Assembly (NCBI RefSeq): GCF_014196205.1
Contig: NZ_JACIDE010000008.1
Location: forward strand, 62,001 to 126,000
DNA: 64,000 nt
Source: Anoxybacteroides voinovskiense
GTDB lineage: Bacteria; Bacillota; Bacilli; Bacillales; Anoxybacillaceae
Direction: 5' to 3'
Part shown: positions 26,913 to 36,228 of the stretch, one piece after another
Layout: each line of letters begins with the position of its first letter
Numbering within the stretch: position 1 is the stretch's first letter
Notes under the pieces: model-generated
Seen by the model: only the letters and a program-made list of their open reading frames with translations
The model's database searches: none
What the model was told of the DNA's origin: nothing
Translations under genes and position numbers: made by a program

Positions 26913-28084
26913 CGCTCGTTCCTCCCTTTCTCTGTTGCCTCTACATTAAGTGGAATTTGAATAAAAATCGTTGTGCCGACGCCAAGTTGTGAACGAATAT
27001 TCATCGTTCCTTCTAGCAGCTCGACACGCTCTTTCATCCCAATGAGCCCGAAGGCGTTTTCTTTTTTTTCCGTCGCATCAAACCCTTTGCCATTATCTTT
27101 TACTAATAAAAACAAAAGGTTCTTTTTTATTTCCATTTTCACTTCAATTTCCGATGCATCGGCATGTTTCAGCGCGTTTTGCACCGATTCTTGGACAAGG
27201 CGAAAGATCGCGACTTCCAATCGAGCGGGCAGCCGTTTTTCTTCTCCGATATGTACAAACGAAATGCGCGTTTTTTTGTTATACTCTTCCACCGTTTGCA
27301 AATATTTGCGAAGTGTAGGAATTAAGCCTAAATCGTCAAGCGCCATTGGTCTTAAATCATATATAATTCGCCGCACTTCGTAAAGAGCTGAACGAACCAT
27401 TTTTTTAAAATCACGCACTTCGTCAATCGCTTCTTCCGCACTCCTTTCGCGAATGATGCGTTCCATTAAATCTGACCGCATCATCACATGCGCAAGGAGC
27501 TGCGCAGGCCCATCATGAATTTCGCGCGATAGGCGCTTTCGCTCTTCTTCTTGCGCTTCAATAATTTTTAGGCCAAACTCTTGCTTTTGCCGCGCCCCTT
27601 CAATAAATTCGCTCACTTCGCGGAAATCGCTCGTTAAATAGTTCAATACGACCGTAATTTGCCCGATTAAATGGTCGGCGCGCTGAATCGTTTCTTTTAA
27701 GCCTGCGAGTCTTCGTTCCAACTCGTCACGGCGCAGCCGCAATTGTTTTTCTTGTTCGCGAATCATCGTCACTTTCATTTGCAAATCGTGCGCCTTTTCG
27801 TACGTTTCACGAATTTCTTCTTCGGAGTAGCGAGAAAATTGGCGATTTACTTCCGACAAACGCTGCCGGGCAAGCCGTGCGTGCACCTCTAATTGATCGG
27901 CTTCGCGAATAATTTGCTGGACGCGCCGTTTTGTTTCCGTTAGCTCGTTAAGCAAACGGTCATGCTCTTGGCGCGACTGCTCACCAATTCGGAAAATTTC
28001 GTCCTTACTATCGTGCACCGTATTAATCATTTTTTCGACAATTTTATCCAATGCCTTAGCGTTTAATTTTTTATGTGAAGACAT
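26909..28084 (-). CDS. degS: DegS, cytoplasmic sensor histidine kinase
   Basis: 391 aa with no membrane segment, as for DegS. The first 180 residues are a long coiled coil (DegS sensor). The HisKA_3 phosphoacceptor is H190 in [15 protein letters not shown]. The HATPase region shows [14 protein letters not shown] (N box), VKDNGKGFD and [13 protein letters not shown]. It phosphorylates DegU. ATG at 28084 has GGAGG upstream. Its leader contains a GC-rich hairpin at 28115-28138 whose meaning is not known. Confidence 0.97.
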   Translation of the reverse strand: MSSHKKLNAKALDKIVEKMINTVHDSKDEIFRIGEQSRQEHDRLLNELTETKRRVQQIIREADQLEVHARLARQRLSEVNRQFSRYSEEEIRETYEKAHDLQMKVTMIREQEKQLRLRRDELERRLAGLKETIQRADHLIGQITVVLNYLTSDFREVSEFIEGARQKQEFGLKIIEAQEEERKRLSREIHDGPAQLLAHVMMRSDLMERIIRERSAEEAIDEVRDFKKMVRSALYEVRRIIYDLRPMALDDLGLIPTLRKYLQTVEEYNKKTRISFVHIGEEKRLPARLEVAIFRLVQESVQNALKHADASEIEVKMEIKKNLLFLLVKDNGKGFDATEKKENAFGLIGMKERVELLEGTMNIRSQLGVGTTIFIQIPLNVEATEKGRNER

Positions 28085-28114
28085 AACGTTCCTCCAACGT
28101 TCAGTGAAATCCCC

Positions 28115-28138
28115 GCCCTTCTAGCTATAGAGAAGGGC
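28115..28138. promoter_or_regulatory. Hairpin in the degS leader
   Basis: GCCCTTCT pairs with AGAAGGGC around an 8-base loop, 31 bp before the degS ATG and about 130 bp downstream of a candidate extended -10 on the minus strand (GTGCTATACT, 28267-28276 region). It could be a remnant terminator or a leader structure. Confidence 0.4.
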
Positions 28139-28191
28139 TTCTTAAGTTAGCATGATAAAAAAACGATAAATTTTTCCGGTGAAAAGTTTTA

Positions 28192-28220
28192 TTGAAGGAA
28201 AAAAGTTGTCGATTTATAAT
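28192..28220 (+). promoter_or_regulatory. Sigma-A promoter of yvyE
   Basis: TTGAAG (28192-28197), 17 bases, TATAAT (28215-28220): consensus -10 and four of six -35 bases. It lies 150 bp before yvyE with no other gene in between, leaving a leader of about 140 nt. Confidence 0.7.
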
Positions 28221-28369
28221 AGAAAAAGCGTAATTGTTTTTATCGCCGTTTCATGCGTTTATTTTTAGTATAGCACGTTTTTCTATGGACAGATTAGGAA
28301 AATAGACGTTTTTCTACATTCGAACAAAAGTCGCAATGTCGAACGTTTCCGATAAGGGGTGTTTTTCGT

Positions 28370-29008
28370 TTGTTGCCAATGTACTACACCGTCAAAGGGT
28401 ACGGAGAAGCAGAACTCGTGATTGAAAAATCACGGTTCATTTGTTATGTGAATCGGGCGACGACAGAAGAAGAAGCAACGCAATTCATTCAAACGATTAA
28501 AAAAAAGCATTGGGATGCGACGCACAACTGCTCGGCCTACCTCATTGGCGAACACGACCAAATTCAAAAAGCAAACGATGATGGCGAACCGAGCGGCACT
28601 GCCGGCGTTCCGATGCTTGATGTATTAAAGAAAAAAGGGCTGAAAGATACGGTCGTTGTCGTCACGCGCTACTTTGGCGGCATTAAACTCGGTGCTGGCG
28701 GTCTTGTCCGTGCCTATAGCAAAGCCGTTTCCGAAGGATTAAAAGCAGCGAAAATTGTCGAGCGCCGGCTCATGCGCGTCATGCGCTTAACGATCGACTA
28801 CCCTTGGCTTGGCAAAGTCGAAAATGAGCTGCGGGCGTCCGTTTATCCGATTAAAGCCATCCATTACCTCGACCGCGTCGAAATCGACGTATTCGTCGAA
28901 GAAGCCGCCAAACAACCGTTCATCGACTGGATCACCGACTTGACGAACGGGAGGGTGGAGATTGTCGAACGAGCGACAGAGTATTTGGAGAATGAAGTAA
29001 CACTTTAG
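28370..29008 (+). CDS. yvyE: YvyE, YigZ/IMPACT family protein
   Basis: 212 aa. The conserved UPF0029/IMPACT N-terminal domain shows EKSRFICYVNRATTEEEA, HNCSAYLIG and DDGEPSGTAGVPML, and RYFGGIKLGAGGLVRAYSKA follows; a C-terminal DUF1949 ferredoxin-like domain ends the protein. The bacterial role is unclear; eukaryotic IMPACT acts in translation control. TTG at 28370 is chosen because AAGGGGTG lies 8 bases before it, while the first ATG (28379) is 17 bases away. It is transcribed divergently from degS, as in B. subtilis. Confidence 0.92.
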   Translation: MLPMYYTVKGYGEAELVIEKSRFICYVNRATTEEEATQFIQTIKKKHWDATHNCSAYLIGEHDQIQKANDDGEPSGTAGVPMLDVLKKKGLKDTVVVVTRYFGGIKLGAGGLVRAYSKAVSEGLKAAKIVERRLMRVMRLTIDYPWLGKVENELRASVYPIKAIHYLDRVEIDVFVEEAAKQPFIDWITDLTNGRVEIVERATEYLENEVTL

Positions 29009-29098
29009 GGAAAAATATATTTACCGCATCTTTCATTTTTTATAAAATGATATGATGGTACAAACATTGACTTATTCTCAACCGAAAAGAGGGTTTTT

Positions 29099-30133
29099 AT
29101 GATTGATTCACGAACGAACAGGAAAGCTGTTAAAAAGAAAAAGAAAAAAAATAAAAAATTTCGCTCTTTTCTTTTCATTGTCCTTTTGTTGCTCATTGGT
29201 ACCGGAAGTGTTTTCGCCTACCAAATCTATTCTGAAGCAAAACGAGCGAGCGAAAAAATATATGCTGCATTAGATGTTTCCAAATTGAAAAAGAAGCCGC
29301 ATGAAAACATTGAGATTAAAAAAGACCCGATGACAATTTTGCTCGTCGGTGTCGAGAATCAATACCATGATGAAAAAGGACGCTCAGACGTTATTATGTT
29401 GTTAACCGTTAATCCGGTAACGAAAAAAATATATGTGCTAAGCATTCCGCGCGATACGCGTGTCTACATTCCGGCAGAAGGGCGAAAAGATAAAATTACG
29501 CATTCTTACAGCTATGGCGGCATCGAAGCAACAATCGCTGCGGTCAACGAATTAATTGACGTACCGATTGATTATTATATTACAACAAACTTTGAAGGAT
29601 TTGAACAAATCGTTGACTCGCTCGGCGGAGTGAAAGTCGATGTACCATTTACGTTTAAAGCGCAACTGACGGGTTCATTAAAATGGTATACGTTCCATAA
29701 AGGGGAAATGGAACTTAACGGAAACCAAGCGCTTGCATACGTACGAATGCGAAAATCTGATCCTAAAGGAGATTTAGGAAGAAACGAACGGCAAAAACAA
29801 GTTCTCCGAGCAATTATTGACAAAAGTACGTCAATCACTTCTCTACCGAAACTTGATGACGTGATTGCTAACCTAGGAGACAACGTCCGGACAAACATTC
29901 CACCTTCGGATTTGTTGTCGTTTATTTACTTATACAAAAAAATGAAAGATGTCCCTGTGGAGAATCTGCATTTAAAAGGATACGATGATTTCATCGACCA
30001 TGTGTATTACTATATCCCTGACGAACAATCAGTGGCAGAAATTAACGAAACATTAAAACAAGCATTACAAAAAGACACAAACACATCCTATACACAAAGT
30101 AATAGTGAACAAAATTCCAAAGCTTCTAACTAA
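29099..30133 (+). CDS. LytR-CpsA-Psr (LCP) family cell-wall glycopolymer ligase
   Basis: 344 aa, type II membrane protein: a very basic start (KAVKKKKKKNKK), one membrane helix (about 23-42), then the extracellular LCP domain. Conserved features are PMTILLVGVE, GRSDVIMLLTVNP, LSIPRDTRVYIP with its catalytic/lipid-phosphate Arg, and YVRMRKSDPKGDLGRNERQKQV. LCP enzymes transfer lipid-linked teichoic acid or other wall polymers to peptidoglycan. In B. subtilis yvhJ (tagV) lies here beside yvyE and tagO. Here it could attach the polysaccharide made by the 34-48 kb genes. The tail is Ser/Asn/Gln rich. Confidence 0.94.
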   Translation: MIDSRTNRKAVKKKKKKNKKFRSFLFIVLLLLIGTGSVFAYQIYSEAKRASEKIYAALDVSKLKKKPHENIEIKKDPMTILLVGVENQYHDEKGRSDVIMLLTVNPVTKKIYVLSIPRDTRVYIPAEGRKDKITHSYSYGGIEATIAAVNELIDVPIDYYITTNFEGFEQIVDSLGGVKVDVPFTFKAQLTGSLKWYTFHKGEMELNGNQALAYVRMRKSDPKGDLGRNERQKQVLRAIIDKSTSITSLPKLDDVIANLGDNVRTNIPPSDLLSFIYLYKKMKDVPVENLHLKGYDDFIDHVYYYIPDEQSVAEINETLKQALQKDTNTSYTQSNSEQNSKASN

Positions 30134-30144
30134 ATAGTTTTTTA

Positions 30145-30179
30145 GCTAAAAGGGTCCTTGGTCATAGGACCCTTTTAGC
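30145..30179 (+). terminator. Terminator after the LCP gene
   Basis: GCTAAAAGGGTCCT and AGGACCCTTTTAGC form a 14-bp perfect stem around 7 bases, 11 bp after the stop. The following T-run is weak (ACTTTCTT). Confidence 0.75.
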
Positions 30180-30256
30180 ACTTTCTTCCGATTGGAAATT
30201 TCGACAAAAATCGGTTACTATAAAGATAGGAGAATATTAACGTGCGGAGGGATAGC

Positions 30257-32074
30257 GTGAAAAAGTGGATTGCTTCTACGATGATTACAGCTAGTTTGCT
30301 AGGTTCAACGTTTGCTTCGGTGGAAGCGGCGACAGCGACCTATCCTTTATCGGTAAAAGTTTCGGTCGCAAATGTCCGGCAAAATCCGACAATGACCGCA
30401 AAAGTCGTCACGAAATTAAAAAAAGGAACGGCAGTAAAAGCGATTGCTGTGTCGACGGATGCAAAAGGCGCAAAATGGTATAAAGTCGTGCTCGCTAACA
30501 ACAAAACGGGATGGATGCACGAAACGGTCGTGAAAACTGTCGCTTCTAATCCAAAAACAACGACTGCCGTGAAAAATTCGCAACTAAATAGCGAAAAATC
30601 GATCGCTGCTCAATTATCCATTAACGTTTCCGTTGCGAATGTTCGACAAAGCCCTTCGACAAGCGCCAAAGTGCTGACCCAACTGAAGAAAGGCACTGTA
30701 CTAAAAGCAATCGCTATTTCCGCGGATGCAAAAGGCGCAAAATGGTATAAAGTCGTGCTCGCTAACAACAAAACGGGTTGGGTGCATGAAACGGTTGTCA
30801 AGGCTAGCACAAATACATCGTCATCATCTGACAGTACAACGTCATCGAAAAAAACCGTCATCACCAACATGGCTACCCTTTACAGTGCGCCTTCTCTAAG
30901 CGCTACAGTTGTTGGAAGTGTCCAACGAAATGACCAAGTCACTGTGCTAGACACAGCCATCGATTCCTTGTTCAACTGGGTAAAAGTCTCCACGTCATCT
31001 GGGACTGTTGGGTGGCTTCCACAGTTTGAACTAAACTACACAGTCCCTAAATATGTGTATGCAAAAAACACGGCTGTTCCACTCCAAAGCAACCCGACAT
31101 GGGTAGACGAGCCAATACAGATGTTAAACATAAATGATCGTCTCCTGTCTTTATACAGTGAGGACGAATGGCTGTATGTCGAAACGCCTGCTGGAGTGCG
31201 AGGTTGGGTACTAGAAGAAAATGTTTCTCCCCTTGCTGTTAATAGCCTTACTGCACCGACGATGGAAAACAGCGGGGAAGAACGCTATTTAGAATGGAAA
31301 AAAACGAATAATTTTAACGTATCGTATACTGTATTGTCCGGCAACCGTCTAAAAATTACCGGAGCGTTTTCGTATGCAGATATTCCAACATTTTCGATTG
31401 ACGGCATACAGTCGATTGAGCAAACGGACGCTTCTGTCATCGTGACATTCTCGCCTGGGTATACATTTACGATTCGAAATTACAGCGATCGTTTGTCTAT
31501 TAAAATCGTTGAAACAGGCTTAAAAGGAAAGAAAATTATTGTGGATGCCGGGCATGGCGGACATGATACAGGCGCCATCGGTCCAACTGGTTTAAAAGAA
31601 AAAGAGATTACGTTAAATACGGCATTGCTGTTAAAAGAAGAATTAGAAAAGGCTGGCGCCATCGTCACATTAACACGAAGCACAGACGTTTTTCTCGAAT
31701 TATTCGAGCGGACAGCCATCGCAAACAATTCGGATTACGATGCGTTTATTAGCATCCATGCAGACTCTTATTCGAAAACATCAACAGGAACGACAACGTA
31801 CTATAACGTTACTACCAATTTTAACGGACCGAAAAGCAAAACGTTAGCACAATATGTGCAACAATCGCTCGTTGCCCAATTAAAAACACCAAACCGTGGC
31901 TACAAAGAACAAGCATTTTATGTGAACCGAAAAAATGAACTGCCTAGTATTCTTGTAGAATTAGCATACGTGTCTAATCCAAATGAAGAAGCATTACTAA
32001 AAACGAAAGCGTTTCTCCAAAAGGCAGCGGTTGGCATTCGTCAAGGGCTCGAGCAATATTTTAATAACTTTTAA
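30257..32074 (+). CDS. LytC-like N-acetylmuramoyl-L-alanine amidase with SH3b repeats
   Basis: 605 aa. Signal peptide (VKKWIASTMITASLLGS, cut after VEAATA). Then two nearly identical SH3b repeats (about 30-95 and 118-180, each with VANVRQ and GAKWYKVVLANNKTGW), two divergent SH3 modules to about 335, an AMIN-like beta domain, and amidase_3 from about residue 425. Zinc ligands and catalytic Glu are visible in DAGHGGHDTG, LKEKEITLNT, FISIHADS and VELAYVSN. It cleaves the MurNAc-L-Ala bond in peptidoglycan. Start is GTG at 30257 with GGAGGG 6 bases upstream. It precedes a LytB-like modifier gene, as in B. subtilis lytBC, though LytC there uses other wall-binding repeats. Confidence 0.93.
   Translation: MKKWIASTMITASLLGSTFASVEAATATYPLSVKVSVANVRQNPTMTAKVVTKLKKGTAVKAIAVSTDAKGAKWYKVVLANNKTGWMHETVVKTVASNPKTTTAVKNSQLNSEKSIAAQLSINVSVANVRQSPSTSAKVLTQLKKGTVLKAIAISADAKGAKWYKVVLANNKTGWVHETVVKASTNTSSSSDSTTSSKKTVITNMATLYSAPSLSATVVGSVQRNDQVTVLDTAIDSLFNWVKVSTSSGTVGWLPQFELNYTVPKYVYAKNTAVPLQSNPTWVDEPIQMLNINDRLLSLYSEDEWLYVETPAGVRGWVLEENVSPLAVNSLTAPTMENSGEERYLEWKKTNNFNVSYTVLSGNRLKITGAFSYADIPTFSIDGIQSIEQTDASVIVTFSPGYTFTIRNYSDRLSIKIVETGLKGKKIIVDAGHGGHDTGAIGPTGLKEKEITLNTALLLKEELEKAGAIVTLTRSTDVFLELFERTAIANNSDYDAFISIHADSYSKTSTGTTTYYNVTTNFNGPKSKTLAQYVQQSLVAQLKTPNRGYKEQAFYVNRKNELPSILVELAYVSNPNEEALLKTKAFLQKAAVGIRQGLEQYFNNF
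30456..30792 (+). repeat. Near-identical DNA repeat inside the amidase gene
   Basis: A stretch starting GGATGCAAAAGGCGCAAAAT at about 30458 recurs at about 30722 and stays identical for roughly 57 bases, through the codons for WYKVVLANNKTG. Flanking parts of the two SH3b repeats have diverged more. This indicates recent duplication or gene conversion. Confidence 0.85.
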
Positions 32075-32115
32075 TAACACATTGCTCAACGAAACTACAA
32101 GATGGAGGGTTTGCG

Positions 32116-32781
32116 ATGAACGCAAAAAAATGGACGATTTCTCTCGGGCTAACAATCGGAATCGTCACAGGTTCGATTTTTTTCACCCCGACAATCATGA
32201 AAGCGTCAGAAGAAGTCATTTTAGCTAGTGTCGACTGGGTAACGGCACAATTAAATCCAATCAAAACGCAGATAACTACTTTACAAGCAAAAATTGATGC
32301 CCAGCAAAAAGAAATCGACAGCTTAAAACAACAGTTAGCGAAACAAGCAGCGCTGCCGTCCACTGTTTATGCAACAAAAAGCAAAACAGCTATCCGCAGT
32401 GGAGCAAGCACAGTTTACAAAATCGTCGCCTATAAAAACGCAGGAGAATCATTAAAAGTCATTAGCGCTCTCTCCTCTTCGCAAGGAGTATGGTATTATG
32501 TACAAGCTTCGTCAACGGTAAAAGGATGGGTGTCCTACAGCGATGTGTCGACAATCAAAGGCACTGCAAGCAGCAGCCAAAAAACAGTCGTAACGATCGC
32601 GAAAACAAACATTCGAAAAGGAGCAAGCACGTCTTATCCGATTATTGAAACGGTCGAACGTGGAGCAATGCTTCTGTTCATTCAACCGTTTACAAATAGT
32701 CAAGGTGAAATATGGTATAACGTGCAAACAAACAGCGGGAAAAGAGGCTGGATGGCCGGATATTTAGGCGAGGTGAAGTGA
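32116..32781 (+). CDS. Exported coiled-coil protein with two SH3b domains
   Basis: 221 aa. Signal peptide or membrane anchor at 5-30 (WTISLGLTIGIVTGSIFF), then a coiled coil (about 45-75, TTLQAKIDAQQKEIDSLKQQL), then two bacterial SH3 domains (about 80-140 and 150-218) with the pattern TKSKTAIRSGAS...WYYVQ...GWVSY and IAKTNIRKGAS...WYNVQ...GWMAGY. SH3b domains bind cell-wall peptides. The gene lies between the LytC-like and LytB-like genes, overlapping the latter's region, so it probably acts with them at the wall, perhaps as a LytA-like partner. No catalytic domain. The exact role is unknown. Confidence 0.82.
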   Translation: MNAKKWTISLGLTIGIVTGSIFFTPTIMKASEEVILASVDWVTAQLNPIKTQITTLQAKIDAQQKEIDSLKQQLAKQAALPSTVYATKSKTAIRSGASTVYKIVAYKNAGESLKVISALSSSQGVWYYVQASSTVKGWVSYSDVSTIKGTASSSQKTVVTIAKTNIRKGASTSYPIIETVERGAMLLFIQPFTNSQGEIWYNVQTNSGKRGWMAGYLGEVK

Positions 32782-32783
32782 CG

Positions 32784-34112
32784 ATGAAACACCTTCTTTC
32801 GCTTTTGTTTGCCGGCATCCTTTTCTTTGCGCTTCCCGTTTCGCCAAAAGCAATGGAAGTCGTAACGTACGCCAACCCTGTCAATGTTCTTGTGTATCAA
32901 GGAAACTCTGTTTCTATTTTAATTAACGGAAACTACCAATTGTTTAATAAACAAACAGGAGCGATTACACCGTTAAGTACGAACACGACGTTGACGGTTC
33001 AATACACGCCAACAGGTATTGTCGTTTCTGATGGGACATCCACTTACACATCGACGCTTGGGTTTACGATTCAAGAAACAAAAGGAGTATATGCTCTTTC
33101 CTTGCTCAAAGTAAACACCACATTGTATCGCGGCAGCGCGGACATTACAAGCCAAACGAACAAACTGCAAGTGGTTAATATACTTGACATGGAAGATTAT
33201 TTAAAAGGAGTCGTGCCGAACGAAATGCCGTCCTCTTGGCCGAAAGAAGCGCTAAAAGCACAAGCCATTGCCGCAAGAAGCTATGCGGAAAAAACAAAAG
33301 GCACGCTAACAACGAACCCAAATACACAAGTATATGGCGGATATAGCAGCGAAAAAGCGACGACGAACCAAGCAGTCGATGAAACGAAAGGGCTGTACGT
33401 CAAATATAACGGTCAAGTCATTCAAGCGTTTTTCCACTCCACAAGTGGTGGGAAAACTGCAAATGTCGGGGACGTATGGAACTCTAACCAAAGCTTATTC
33501 CCTTACCTTTCAAGCGTGAGCGATCCGTACGAATCATCGCCGTATAGCAACTGGTCGTTTACGTTTACACCAACTACTATTTTACAGTCGTTCGGCTTTA
33601 CTGCCTCTTCCACCGTTTTATATGACGTATCCATTACGAAAAAAGGAGTAAATGGCGAAATTGGCGCGGTTACCGTGATGACTTCTGCTGGGGAAAAAAC
33701 GATTAGTGGCAACGAAAGCACGATTCGTAGCTTGTTTCCGATTAACGATACTCGCTATTACAACAAACTGCTCTCGAACTGGTTTACCATTACCGTTAAT
33801 AAAGACGGGGGGTTATACGTACAAACCTTGGCAGGAAAAACCCCGCTATATTCATTAAGCGGACAGCAAGTCCAAACAACAGCTGGTGTTCAAGCCATTA
33901 CAGATGCAGGAAACGTCAAAGTCCAAACGACGGATGGTGTAACTACTATTCCTTCGACAATCGGTACTGTCACTTCAGTAATCGTTAATGGAAAAGGGTG
34001 GGGACATCGCATTGGAATGAGCCAGTATGGGGCAAAAGCGTTTGCAGAACGCGGATGGACAGCCGAACAAATTTTGCAATACTACTTCAAAGGGGCTGTC
34101 GTTTCTAAATAA
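32784..34112 (+). CDS. SpoIID/LytB-domain amidase enhancer
   Basis: 442 aa. Signal peptide MKHLLSLLFAGILFFALPVSPKA (in part). The SpoIID domain carries VVNILDMEDYLKGVVPNEMP, KAQAIAARSYAEK, TKGLYVKYNGQVIQAFFHSTSGG and the C-terminal GKGWGHRIGMSQYGAKAFAERG. SpoIID proteins are lytic transglycosylases; LytB (CwbA) of B. subtilis modifies the activity of amidase LytC encoded next to it. ATG 32784 is preferred, with GAGGTG upstream; a GTG two codons earlier overlaps the previous stop. A terminator follows at once. Confidence 0.92.
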   Translation: MKHLLSLLFAGILFFALPVSPKAMEVVTYANPVNVLVYQGNSVSILINGNYQLFNKQTGAITPLSTNTTLTVQYTPTGIVVSDGTSTYTSTLGFTIQETKGVYALSLLKVNTTLYRGSADITSQTNKLQVVNILDMEDYLKGVVPNEMPSSWPKEALKAQAIAARSYAEKTKGTLTTNPNTQVYGGYSSEKATTNQAVDETKGLYVKYNGQVIQAFFHSTSGGKTANVGDVWNSNQSLFPYLSSVSDPYESSPYSNWSFTFTPTTILQSFGFTASSTVLYDVSITKKGVNGEIGAVTVMTSAGEKTISGNESTIRSLFPINDTRYYNKLLSNWFTITVNKDGGLYVQTLAGKTPLYSLSGQQVQTTAGVQAITDAGNVKVQTTDGVTTIPSTIGTVTSVIVNGKGWGHRIGMSQYGAKAFAERGWTAEQILQYYFKGAVVSK

Positions 34113-34113
34113 A

Positions 34114-34142
34114 AGAGCCTAGGCGATCATCCTAGGCTCTCT
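34114..34142. terminator. Bidirectional terminator between lytB-like gene and glycosyltransferase
   Basis: AGAGCCTAGG, 7-base loop, CCTAGGCTCT, then CTTTCT on plus; AAAAGA-complement T-run on minus. It serves two converging genes. Confidence 0.85.
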
Positions 34143-34144
34143 TT

Positions 34145-35365
34145 CTATTCCGTAAGATGTTGTAGTAAATCATCCACAATGCGAATCCACGAATATTCCT
34201 CAACGGCTAATTTTCTCCCGCTCTCTGACATCGTCTTATATTCTTCAGGAGAAATGGCAAGCAAGTGGCGAATTTCCGCTGCGATTCCTTCTGGATTTTC
34301 CGGCGGCGCAATCCGACCGCAATGATGCGTTAATAAAATTTGCGCGCTCTCGCCTTCCCCACAATAAAGCACCGGGGTTCCTGTCGCAAGCGCTGGGAAA
34401 ATTTTTGACGGACGAGCCCCTTTAAATAAATCAATGTTGCGCAACGACACAATGCTGTAATCAGAAATCGAAAAAATTTCCGGCATTTTCGCAACCGGCA
34501 CTGAACCGTAAAAGGTCACATTATCAAGCTGAAGCTGTTCCTTCATCTCGATTAACTTCTCTCGCTCTTGTCCGTCTCCAACAAATAAAAAGTGAACATT
34601 CGGGTGCTCGTTTTTCAACAAAGCAGCTGCCTCTAACACCGCATCTAGTCCTTGGGCATACCCCATCGTTCCTGCATACGTAAAGACGATTTTTCCTTCG
34701 AGTCCAATTTCTTTCACGAGTGCTTCGCTTTTTGGAAGCGGACGAAACACGTCCGTATTGACGCCATTCGGCAATAAAAACACATCGCTTGCCGGTTTAC
34801 CGTGTTTAATCATGTATTCGCGAATCCCTTCGGTTGCCGTCGCAATTTTCCACGATTTTTTATATAAAAAATGTTCCAGCCATGTCGCCATCCGAATGAA
34901 CGCTTTATTTTTTAAAATCCCTAATTCGACCGCTGATTCCGGCCAAATGTCGGCTACGTTAAATACAAATTTCGCCCGTTTCAGTTTTGCGCCAATATAT
35001 CCAGTAATCCCTAAAAATAACGGTGGAGAATTGCAAATGATGACATCCGTCGGTTTCGCTTTCCAAAGCGAATAAAACGCGCTAAACGTAAACGAAAAAT
35101 ACGATGCCAACCTTTTCCAAAAACTACCTTTTGGCGATGGGTAAATCCACGTTCGATGGACAGGAATCCCGTCCCATTCCTCAAATAAATAAAACATCCC
35201 GCGATACTCTTCTGGAATAACCCCTTTCGGATGATGTGGGAACGCAGTCAACACTTCCACTTGGTGTCCACGTTTGATAAGCTCTTTACTAACCTCATAC
35301 ACCCGAATTTGCGGTGCGCCCGTCTCTGGTGGAAAATGTTGACATAAATAAATAATTCGCATCAT
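34145..35365 (-). CDS. GT4 family glycosyltransferase (WbuB-like)
   Basis: 406 aa, GT-B fold. IIYLCQHFPPETGAPQIRVYEVSKELIKRGH is the N-terminal donor-side motif (in part) of WbuB-like GT4 enzymes. The C-terminal half shows FTYAGTMGYAQGLDAVLEAA, FLFVGDGQEREKL and the donor-binding region FKGARPSKIFPALATGTPVLYCG. Cytoplasmic, probably acting at the membrane on a lipid-linked oligosaccharide. Last gene of the polysaccharide operon, overlapping the galU stop by 4 bp. The sugar it adds cannot be read from the sequence. Confidence 0.9.
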   Translation of the reverse strand: MMRIIYLCQHFPPETGAPQIRVYEVSKELIKRGHQVEVLTAFPHHPKGVIPEEYRGMFYLFEEWDGIPVHRTWIYPSPKGSFWKRLASYFSFTFSAFYSLWKAKPTDVIICNSPPLFLGITGYIGAKLKRAKFVFNVADIWPESAVELGILKNKAFIRMATWLEHFLYKKSWKIATATEGIREYMIKHGKPASDVFLLPNGVNTDVFRPLPKSEALVKEIGLEGKIVFTYAGTMGYAQGLDAVLEAAALLKNEHPNVHFLFVGDGQEREKLIEMKEQLQLDNVTFYGSVPVAKMPEIFSISDYSIVSLRNIDLFKGARPSKIFPALATGTPVLYCGEGESAQILLTHHCGRIAPPENPEGIAAEIRHLLAISPEEYKTMSESGRKLAVEEYSWIRIVDDLLQHLTE

Positions 35366-36225
35366 GGCTGCAATTTTTCCCGCAAGTAATGTTCTAATTT
35401 ATCTTTTAAATCTGGGCGCTTTAACGCAAAATCAATCGAGGCCTGCAAAAATCCAAACTTATCCCCCACATCATACCGAGTTCCTTTAATAATGTACGAA
35501 TAAATTGATTCTTTCGAAAGCAACCGGTCAATAGCGTCGGTCAATTGAATTTCTCCTTTCGCATCTGGTTGCACTTCTTCAAGCATCTCAAAAATCGCAG
35601 GAGTTAAAATATATCTACCGATAATCGCCTGTGTAGAAGGCGCTTTTTCTACTGGCGGTTTTTCTATTAATCCTTTCACAGCAAACAATTCCCCATCTTG
35701 CCCGTTGTAATCAACTATTCCGTATTTATTCACTTCCGAGCGCGGAACATCTTTTACACCAAGCACGCTTGATTGCACGCGGTTGTATTGGTCGATCATT
35801 TGCTTTAATGCTGGGACATCGCTGTCGATAATATCGTCTCCTAATAGTACAGCAAATGGCTCGTTCCCGATAAATTTTTTCGCACACAATACGGCATGCC
35901 CTAACCCTAACGGCTCTTTTTGCCGAACATAATGAATGTCAACTAAGTTCGAGATCGACTCGACAACTTGTAACATATCATGCTTGCCCGTCCGCTCTAG
36001 TAACATTTCAAGTTCTACCGACTTATCAAAATGATCTTCGATTGCCCGTTTATTGCGGCCTGTCACGATAATAATATCTTCAATTCCTGAATGAACAGCT
36101 TCTTCAATAATGTATTGGATGGTCGGCTTATCGACAATCGGCAACATTTCTTTCGGCTGCGCTTTTGTCGCCGGCAAAAAGCGCGTGCCTAATCCCGCCG
36201 CGGGAATGACCGCCTTTTTAATCAT
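35362..36225 (-). CDS. galU: UTP-glucose-1-phosphate uridylyltransferase
   Basis: 287 aa, the usual length. The signature AVIPAAGLGTRFLPATKAQPKEMLPI is complete (quoted here in overlapping part), with the UTP-binding GTR and metal loops, and later LLGDDIID and IIGRYILTP. It makes UDP-glucose in the cytoplasm. In B. subtilis gtaB lies in the same general chromosomal region near tag genes. Here it is embedded in the polysaccharide operon, implying that glucose is a component of the polymer. It also supplies general metabolism. Confidence 0.96.
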   Translation of the reverse strand: MIKKAVIPAAGLGTRFLPATKAQPKEMLPIVDKPTIQYIIEEAVHSGIEDIIIVTGRNKRAIEDHFDKSVELEMLLERTGKHDMLQVVESISNLVDIHYVRQKEPLGLGHAVLCAKKFIGNEPFAVLLGDDIIDSDVPALKQMIDQYNRVQSSVLGVKDVPRSEVNKYGIVDYNGQDGELFAVKGLIEKPPVEKAPSTQAIIGRYILTPAIFEMLEEVQPDAKGEIQLTDAIDRLLSKESIYSYIIKGTRYDVGDKFGFLQASIDFALKRPDLKDKLEHYLREKLQP

Positions 36226-36228
36226 CTC

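Noticed and set aside
28346-28355. TCCGATAA-like sequence before yvyE as a sigma-D -10
   Set aside because: No TAAA at 15 bases upstream, and it overlaps the Shine-Dalgarno; the sigma-A promoter at 28192-28220 is better.
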